A stretch of DNA of 64,000 bases. Origin: Aplysia californica (Eukaryota; Mollusca; Gastropoda; Aplysiida; Aplysiidae). Below the pieces are notes generated by a model. The model was not told the origin of the DNA, did not search any database, and saw only the letters and a program-made list of their open reading frames with translations. The DNA lies in NCBI RefSeq assembly GCF_000002075.1, contig NW_004797534.1, positions 297,507 through 361,506 of the forward strand, given 5' to 3'. A program made the position numbers and the translations under genes. Position 1 is the stretch's first letter. Each line of letters opens with the position of its first letter. This document shows, in pieces, positions 57,251 through 64,000 of this stretch.

Positions 57251-59250
57251 CCACATGGGAAGGGACTGGGTAGGCAAGGCCAAAGAAATTGTTTTCGCTT
57301 TCAATCTGGACAAATAGTCTGCCCGGATTTTTTTCCCACCCAGATTCATTTCTTTGAACAAAACAACCCTAAAAATTGGCCAATTGATTTGGCGGTTCTT
57401 TTGTGATGGCCTACCAAGATAAAGTGCATACAGAGTAAAAATCTATTTCTCTCAAGACATGCTTTAGGCCTATAAATATTATTATATGGTCCCTTTTAAG
57501 GGCAAGCGAGCTAGCTACTGCCATATTTTGGGGGTCTCCAAAAATCTTGACCTAGGTCTAAACCAAAAATTAAAATGGGCATTGGAGAAGTGTTTCATTT
57601 TTGTGTTGTGTATTTGTTTGATTTAAGCGAAAACTCTCCTTGTCTTTTAAAGAAACTGAACAAGAGTTAAAAAAACTTTACCTTCAATTTTCTCAAAACT
57701 GCATTTTCGGGATAGTCCCCATGTTTCCACGTTAAATTGACAGTGTGACCCATACCAACACGTTACGTAATTATAATTTTCAGGTCTCGTGCCGACGATA
57801 CGCCCGCCTTTAAAGAAGAAGAAGAAGAAGAAGAAAAAGGAAGAAGAAGAAGAAGAAGAAAAAGAAGAAGAAGAAGAAGAAGAAGAAGAAGAAGAAGAAG
57901 AAGAAGAAGAAGAAAGTATAAATGCAAAATGTACAAGCATTAGGCTATTTGCATCATAAGGCACCTGGAGCAGCTAAGGAAACGTTCGTATCGGCTTGTC
58001 CAGCCAGGTCACTTCGGTGGCGGTAGACAAAGCACCGCTTGAAACGTCTCGCCACCGTCGGCCTCAGCGCTCAACACCCGTGTACTCGGACTCGGACACT
58101 CGGCCACTGTCCACGAAGTGCGAAGCGACGAGTGCGCTTATGTGACAGTTGGAATTGCGAGAAGTACAATTCCGTTGCTGGGCCCAACAGAGGGGCAAAA
58201 TGAAACCTTTGTTCACAAGCGGGTGAGCTAACCTCTCGACGGTTGTATTTTCTTGCCAATTGCATTCAGATTCTATGTTAGATCCAGATCTAGTTCATTT
58301 CACTGAGACGTGTATTTTTCAGTAGCAACATTTAATCAGTAATTTTATAGATCTAATTGGTCACTGGCTACAAGACCGATAAATATCTACATCTACATCT
58401 AGATCTAGATCTAGATCTAGATCAAGGAGATTAAAAGTAAGTAAGTTCTAAACTCCTTGATCTAGACTCATCTAAATCTAGATTCTAGATCTAGTCTACT
58501 ACTTGTAATGTACTAGATTAGATCTATAAAAAAAAACAACCCAGCAATATTAGAGTTATACAATCACATGATTTTAACATATTTTACTGTTTTGAAATGA
58601 ATAACGGACAATGAGAGAAGGTAATTTGTAAAAAAAAGAAATATGAAGGTCTCTGGGTTTATAGAGTATTTGTTTTCAAAGAGCGTTCCGCTGTACTTTT
58701 TTAACTTCTACGCTTGGACAACCCAGTGCTTTCTTCCGGTGCGTTCCTTGAGCCTTGTTTATTGTTTGTCTCATTGGGCGACAGAAACAAAACAAGTCTG
58801 CTGCCAGAGTCAGTGAGTGTCCCACTTCATCAAACGTAAACCACACTCATTTTGCAAACACTAAATCTAGATCTAGATCTAGATGCCACATTAAGCATGA
58901 CAGTGTTTTCCTTTTTGTTTACCAGAATAGCGGCACTGGGATCAGTTTTGCAATATAATTTATAAATCTAGCCTTATCAAGAATCTAGATTTCTAGAACC
59001 GGGTGACATTTGTTTACACCCAGAGAAGAAATCCAGAAGTCTTGATAACCAAATAGGCAACACAAAGAACAGGGATGCTACCTAACAGCAAAACAACAAT
59101 AAATTATGGTAAAATTCAGGGCATGCCCCTCCTGAACTCCCCTACCCTACTACTGCCCCCCTGAACCTCCTTACTCTTCACTTTAACTTTAAAGAACGAA
59201 ACTACAAAATCACCCTAGAATATCTAGAAGATCTAGATCTAGAATCTAAT
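57251..59250. other. Intergenic DNA, possible bidirectional promoter region
   Basis: Around 57970-58225 the sequence is CpG-rich and ends in a consensus donor (CGG then GTGAGC at 58223). This could be a non-coding first exon for the downstream zinc-finger gene on the + strand. A short ATG frame there does not join in phase to the zinc-finger exon. The rest is AT-rich with TCTAGA blocks. Confidence 0.35.
57813..57915 (+). repeat. (GAA)n microsatellite
   Basis: About 100 bases of GAA with few interruptions. The reverse strand gives a poly-Ser/Phe spurious frame. Confidence 0.95.
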
Positions 59251-59261
59251 CTAGATTTAGA

Positions 59262-59380
59262 AACGAAGTGACTATTCGGACTCGAGTCCGAATGTGAAAA
59301 AATGTTATTTGGACTCTGATTCTTGTCCAGCATGACATCACTTCCAACTTCCTGTGACTCGTGACTCCGGCTTCCTGTCC
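59262..59380 (+). repeat. CGAAGTGACTATT repeat with CTCGAG palindrome
   Basis: AACGAAGTGACT leads into the perfect 20-base palindrome ATTCGGACTCGAGTCCGAAT (59274-59293), a spacer TGAAAAAATGTT and a half palindrome. The homologous, decayed copy is at 53930. Confidence 0.75.
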
Positions 59381-59510
59381 TGCCTCACTCGTGACTCGCC
59401 TCAGGCTGAGTAGAGACCGGGATCACTTAAAGGGCAAAATGGCGTTTTGTGCACGAGCCGAGTTTTTATCTTATGATGAATTTGAGGCCGGCCTGAAAAG
59501 TTTCTAGAAT

Positions 59511-59626
59511 CGAAGTGTATACAGACCCGGTAACCGGGAACAAAATCACGAAGTATACAGACCCGGTAAGGGAACTCTTTTGTGATTTCGGAAAGTTTCA
59601 GCGCCCAGACCCGGTAGTGTGTGTGC

Positions 59627-59671
<45 letters not shown>

Positions 59672-60226
59672 CAGGGGGAAGTGCTAGCAAAATGTATGAC
59701 ATGCCCCAGTTGGCAGGAGGGAACGAGAGAGATATATAGACGTCTAGTGGGAAATAGGTGGGGAGAAAGAAAGACAGAGACAAACAAAGAAAAAGAGAAT
59801 GCGAGCAACAGAGCGAGAGAGAAATAGAGAGGATGACTGCTCGAGAGAAATTATGACATTGTTCTTTTCTTCAAATTGTAATTCCTCCAACTCCAAAACG
59901 GAGGAAAAACGATTGTTCATCAAAAAGACATCCGCAATCTTCATTTAGATCTAGATCTAGATCTAGGCTAGCCTCGAAACTAGACCAAGGATTTATGTCT
60001 GTCTGTCTAGATCTAGATCTAGATCTAGACCTAGATCTAGATCTAGATCTAGACCTAGATCTAGATCTAGATCTAGACCTAGCCTAGGCCATAGATCTAC
60101 CAGAAGAACCTAGGTCTACCCTGAGCCAAGAGGCGCTGAAACTTTCCGAAATCACAAAAGAGTTCCCCTACCGGGTCTGTATACTTTGTGACTTTGTTCC
60201 CGGTTACCGGGTCTGTATACACTCCC
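59511..60226. mobile_element. MULE-type MITE, family N3, complete copy (716 bp)
   Basis: About 100-base inverted ends begin CGAAGTGTATACAGACCCGG on the left and GGGAGTGTATACAGACCCGG on the right strand. Each arm carries two spaced GTATACAGACCCGGTAA words and GAACTCTTTTGTGATTTCGG. Perfect nonamer TTCTAGAAT flanks at 59502-59510 and 60227-60235. Inside are GT/GA repeats, an ATGCCCCAGTTGGCAGGAGG core and a TCTAGA tract. No transposase. Confidence 0.85.
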
Positions 60227-60280
60227 TTCTAGAATAAATGTTTATTTGTCAAGAGGTCATCAGAAGCAATTAAAGAAGGC

Positions 60281-60627
60281 TCGTTAGCGTGTGTCGGGGT
60301 CGGATGGGCGGCCTGCACACATGAGGCTGTGTGCGTGTTGGAGAGGGGGGTGGGGGGGCACTATCAGTCCGGGTGTTGAACGTCGCATATGCGTCAGTCT
60401 TTTTTCCCCCGGCAACTGATCATTATTACAATAATTTATAAGCTAGTCTTGACGTAGATCTGCGTAATGAATTGTGCGCTAGTCTATGGAATCAAAAGTT
60501 GCCGTATGCTCAGCTCTACACAGCAACACAACTTTTTCTAGGTAAACAATCGAGATGACACAGGCTTGTGTATTTGAACGAATCAGTCTTTTTTTTTTTT
60601 TACACAGCTCATATTATGCAGGTGCCA
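60281..60627 (+). repeat. Truncated copy of the interior of the 42429 pogo-like element
   Basis: GTGTGTCGGGGTCGGATGGG to CAGCTCATATTATGCAGG follows 42762-43095 closely but has neither inverted end. Confidence 0.75.
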
Positions 60628-60825
60628 GGTGGTCTGCTAATCTTCAATTTTACTTTTTTCTACAACAAAGAAAGTGGGAAACATGGGGGGTGGGGTGGGG
60701 GGGATGTATCAATGAGGCGGCGGGCATCGGATCGGCAGAAAAGGTGTGGGGGAAACTAAAAAATGGCGGAAAATAGGAAGCACTGAACGTTAGATCTATA
60801 GAACGAAGACACTTCCTTTTTTCCG

Positions 60826-60945
60826 GACCCGAGTTCGAATAACATTTTGACGTATTCGGACTCGAGTCCGAATAAGAAATTTTTTTATTGGGACTCGAGT
60901 CCGAATTTGAAAAAATGTTATTCGGACTCGAGTCCGAATAAAGAC
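60826..60945. repeat. Array of four CTCGAG palindromes
   Basis: A degenerate copy (CCGGACCCGAGTTCGAAT), then a perfect one at 60853-60874, a near-perfect one around 60889-60906 and a perfect one at 60919-60940. Spacers are AACATTTTGACG, AAGAAATTTTTTTA and TTGAAAAAATGT. The outer spacers are inverted relative to each other, so the whole array is itself roughly symmetric. Confidence 0.8.
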
Positions 60946-61193
60946 GGCCATTTAGAAAATAGAGCCAGTCTGCTACTGCTTTGAACTGTTTCCTGACACA
61001 GCTGAGGGTCTTTGATTTACATATCTAGCTGGAGCGAGCACCTAGCACATCTCTGTGATTGGCCCAAATATAGATGACGTATTTGACTATTTCTGCCATC
61101 TATTTTTGTCATCTCCCAGGGCTTCCCTCGCCAGTTGATTAGATCTCATCATGGCGGGGCCCGCTTTGCCGAGGGCGCGATGGACTATGTCAC

Positions 61194-61544
61194 ACAAGTG
61201 GATAGTTAGAGAACGTTAGGAGCAGGGGCCTACGCCATTGGCCGATATTTATAGTAACAGCCATCTTGTTTTACCTTTTCTTTAACATACATATATATAA
61301 TATAAAATATAATGAGTATTGTCATACACTTTGCTACTTTTTGCTAAAATGAAGAAAAAAAAGCTTTCTTTTTTTACTCCACTTTTTTTTTTCAGATCAG
61401 ACAGTGAGACAGTAGGTCTAGAACTTCTTTTGTCTTTTCTCAGAATGAAGAACAGTAGGCCTATTTTATGACCCAAACAAGATGGCTGCTATTATAAATA
61501 TCGGCCAATGGCGTACTCCTAACGTTCTCTAACTATCCTCTTGT
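61194..61544. mobile_element. MULE-type MITE, family N1, copy 2 (351 bp), nested in N2
   Basis: Starts ACAAGTGGATAGTTAGAGAA and ends ..TTCTCTAACTATCCTCTTGT, with the inner GGCCGATATTTATAGTAACA word on both arms. Perfect nonamer CTATGTCAC flanks at 61185-61193 and 61545-61553. Confidence 0.9.
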
Positions 61545-61579
61545 CTATGTCACTGGGTTTCATCACCGAGCTCTTGGGC

Positions 61580-61670
61580 TTGTGTGCGTGCAGGCCTGTG
61601 TGTGCGTGTGCTTGTATTATGTGTGTTTGCGTGTGTTTGTGTGCGCACACGCTTGTGTGTGTGTGTACAA
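61580..61670 (+). repeat. GT-rich microsatellite
   Basis: GTGTGCGTG-type repeats inside N2 copy 2. Confidence 0.85.
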
Positions 61671-61920
61671 CTTTGAGGAGAAGGTAAATTTAGGGAAACG
61701 AAAATCGCTTAGAATGTTTATGAAAGATAAAATAAATTAATACCCCCAAAAAACCCAATCACGGCAAGATCTAGTCAACAATTACTGGCGAGGCAAACCC
61801 AAGAGTCTTGGGGGGGGGGGACCCCGGAAGACGACAACAATAGATGGCGGAAATACGTTTATATTTGGGCCTACCACAGAGGTATGCTAGGTGCTCGCTG
61901 CAGCTTCATGTCTTTGATTT

Positions 61921-63201
61921 GTACTACAAATTTGCACGAACAAATGGACTCTTTTCTTTCTCTTTGTGGTGCTGCAAGCGGCATGCAAGGTGAAAGCTAA
62001 AGATGACCACCGATAATGGTCAGATCTCCGCAAACTGCAGTGTTAAACTGCAGTGTCTTTCTTTTTATAGAATAATGCTAGGGCTGGGCTATGGTGTGGG
62101 GGGTTGGGGGCGAGGGGTGGGCCGGGGTTGAAAGAGGTTGGGCGAACCTGGAGAAGAGATGAGGGAGAAAGGGAAAATTAGAAAGAGAGAGTGTGTTTGT
62201 GGTTGACGAATGGATTGATAGGTGGGGAAAGAAAAAAAAGACTATCTAATAAGAACTGTTCTTTTATTTTATATATATGAACTTTATTTATGTTATAGTT
62301 TAAATATCAAGAAAGATAGGCATAATATGAAGAAAATGGTTGTCCCAATAATTAAAACAGAAGGCTAATGATGCGAGTTCGATTTTTTGAGAAATCAAAG
62401 GTGTTGAAGAGTTCAGACCTGGGCATGATCCTCTATTGTTTGAGGTCCTTGCACATGGGGCAAACATTGTACCTCATAGAGTGGAGAGGTGATCATATGC
62501 ATATGTGCGTTGATGATCTATGAAAAGTTTTTTGTTCAGTAAAGAATGGTCTGAAATGCAGGAACTTAGTGCATTTAGTCCCTTTAGACTTCTGAGTGGG
62601 ATTTTAAGGATGACTTTTTTCATGCATGCAGTAAAATTTGTTTTTATACAAATGTATATTATGAGTGTATTGTCTGATCTATCTTCCGTTCAGAAAGTTC
62701 AACTTAAGTAGGAGTATGTTACTATGCTGATTCAGGCTGGGTTATACTTTCAGCGTTGCCAGTTTTTGTGTCTAAAGCGTCCAAACTTAGTTTAATGCCC
62801 ATTTTGGTAAACATCGCCCTTTTGGTGTGTATAGTTGTCATTCTCTTATGAAGTCAATTGTACTGATTTCTTATTTTAAACTAGAAAATTGATTTAAGAA
62901 TTTATATTTCTGTTCTCTCTCTTCTCAATGGTGTTATGTACTTTACTTTGGTAGAAAAGTACCAATCACATTGATTTCAGCATTGAGTGTGAACGCTTGG
63001 TAAATTATAACATCTCTTGTGATATAGTTTGTTCTTATTCATGCATGCCTTTTAAGTATCATTGTTTTCATAACTTTGTTGGTTTTTTCAATTTTACGTA
63101 TGTGTTGGCTGCATGAAAAATGTTTCACCTATTGAATAAATTTGAAAAACATGTGCTTTGTATTTATCCTCCTTGCTCTGACCCCTTTATTTGTATTTCA
63201 G
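61921..63201. other. Intergenic or intronic DNA upstream of the zinc-finger exon
   Basis: AT-rich, with a G-rich stretch near 62098-62140. An AG acceptor at 63200-63201 followed by a 50-base segment and a weak GT (63252) may be a 5' UTR exon. Nothing else was recognised. Confidence 0.4.
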
Positions 63202-63337
63202 AGGAAAGCGAGATGTGAGCAACCACAAGGAGTCCTGATGCAAATGTACCAGGTCTCCTATGGAAAAGAGGCATGGCTTGACATTTGTTCTTTGCTGCTT
63301 TTTGTCTTTGTGTCTCTAGTGTGTATTCTGTGTTCAG

Positions 63338-64000
63338 CAGATTGAGCTGGAAGTTATGGAGGAGGAGGGTGCTGAGATCAAGATGGAGGAAGTTTGTGGT
63401 GAGTCAGAGCAGCTTCTGCCACCCGGTTCGGACACAACAGGAGCTTTCACCTTTGGGGATGACCTTGCTCCTGTGGAGGATATTCTTTTAAAAACCCAGA
63501 GCGTTTCTGTGAGCCTAGGCTCTGATGGGGAAGAGGTTGAGCCAACTGCTTCTCTCTCAGGCAAGGGTAAGAAATTGAGGAGCAAGAGAAAGGTGCAGCA
63601 GGACTCGAAGTCTCGTCCTAGAAGGAAGAGAATGAGGCTGGAAGTTAATGGCAAAAGTCAAGCTTCTAAGGCACTTAATTGCCCAAGCTGTTCCCTGGAG
63701 TTTGCAGATCCCGAATCTCTTCACTATCACCTGAAGCGGCAAAAGTGCAGAAAGTCTGTGTCAGAGAAGGAATCAAATTCAAGTGGATCCTTAGCTCCAT
63801 ATGGATGTGCTGTATGCGATAAAGTATTCCAGTCCATGGATCTCTTATTTAGACATTCATGTCAGCAGAATCACCGGGTTCACATGTTTCGCTGCTCAAT
63901 TTGCTCTGCTGTGTTCGATAGCACAAGTCTCCTTTCAGACCATGTTGGTCAGCACAATATCCCAAAGGCTTTTCAATGTGGTCTTTGTGGATCAGGGTTT
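63338..64000 (+). CDS. C2H2 zinc-finger protein, 5' part, cut by the window end
   Basis: An acceptor (GTGTTCAG, 63336-63337) opens a frame that stays open to the last base. The likely start is ATG 63356 (MEEEGAEIKMEEVCGESEQ), giving 215 codons in the window. Residues 1-65 are acidic, and 70-95 are strongly basic (KKLRSKRK, RPRRKRMR), a probable nuclear localisation signal. Zinc fingers follow. Finger 1 has Cys109, Cys112, His123 or His125 and Cys131, a C2HC form. Finger 2 has Cys151, Cys154, His167 and His173. Finger 3 is classical with Cys180, Cys183, His196 and His200. Finger 4 begins Cys208, Cys211 and is cut off. Linkers are long and not of the TGEKP type, so this is not a standard KRAB-like array. 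The likely role is nuclear DNA or RNA binding. No specific orthologue is recognised. Confidence 0.85.

Larger units (their letters stand above)
61019..61911. mobile_element. MULE-type MITE, family N2, copy 2, with an N1 element nested inside
   Basis: ACATATCTAGCTGGAGCGAG at the left and ..GCTCGCTGCAGCTTCATGT at the right are the N2 termini. Perfect nonamer CTTTGATTT flanks at 61010-61018 and 61912-61920. Its left arm is interrupted by N1 at 61194-61544. Confidence 0.85.

Noticed and set aside
57647-57964. Poly-Ser/Phe protein
   Set aside because: Reverse-strand reading of the GAA microsatellite.
58200-58222. MKPLFTSG as the start of the zinc-finger protein
   Set aside because: Joining its donor to the acceptor at 63337 puts the zinc-finger exon in the wrong frame.
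1-64000. LTR retrotransposon, endogenous retrovirus or Polinton
   Set aside because: No gag, protease, integrase, capsid or envelope-like frame and no long terminal direct repeats were recognised.

Overview
The window is metazoan nuclear DNA, most likely from a mollusc and probably a gastropod. The reasons are intron-rich genes with GT-AG (one GC-AG) splicing, animal orthologues (TMEM179-like, ataxin-3, FCF1, a C2H2 zinc-finger protein), a very high load of short non-autonomous transposons and tRNA-derived SINEs, and many TCTAGA blocks. The species assignment is inference. Most of the sequence is non-coding, and most short open frames in it lie in repeats or low-complexity DNA.

Layout. (1) 2.8-12.6 kb, + strand: a complete five-exon TMEM179/TMEM179B-family membrane protein (237 aa). 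Its last intron holds a 2.8 kb hAT-like element with a SINE inside it and a GA-rich microsatellite. (2) 12.6-18.8 kb: intergenic, with two piggyBac-type elements, a pogo-like MITE and CA/TCTA simple repeats. (3) 18.8-33.2 kb, + strand: a complete ataxin-3 gene (350 aa, seven coding exons). Its first intron carries MULE-type and LINE sequence, and its third intron a mariner copy inside a TTAA-flanked MITE. (4) 33.2-44.8 kb: intergenic, with a 3 kb hAT transposon inserted in a second copy of the same TTAA MITE, several copies of one SINE, and two pogo-like MITEs. (5) 44.8-51.2 kb, - strand: a nearly complete FCF1 gene (197 aa). A lone ATG exon probably lies at about 57.03 kb. (6) 51.2-62 kb: a dense repeat field. 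It holds four non-autonomous families with long terminal inverted repeats and 9-10 bp target duplications, a tandem array built of perfect palindromes, and nested insertions. (7) 63.3 kb to the end: the 5' part of a C2H2 zinc-finger gene on the + strand, cut by the window edge.

The host genes do not form an operon or pathway: a membrane protein, a deubiquitinase, an 18S rRNA-processing nuclease and a putative transcription factor. The best structural observations are in the repeats: natural empty sites, exact target duplications, and short perfect palindromes reused in different elements. No LTR retrovirus, Polinton, CRISPR array, rRNA gene or functional tRNA gene was recognised.
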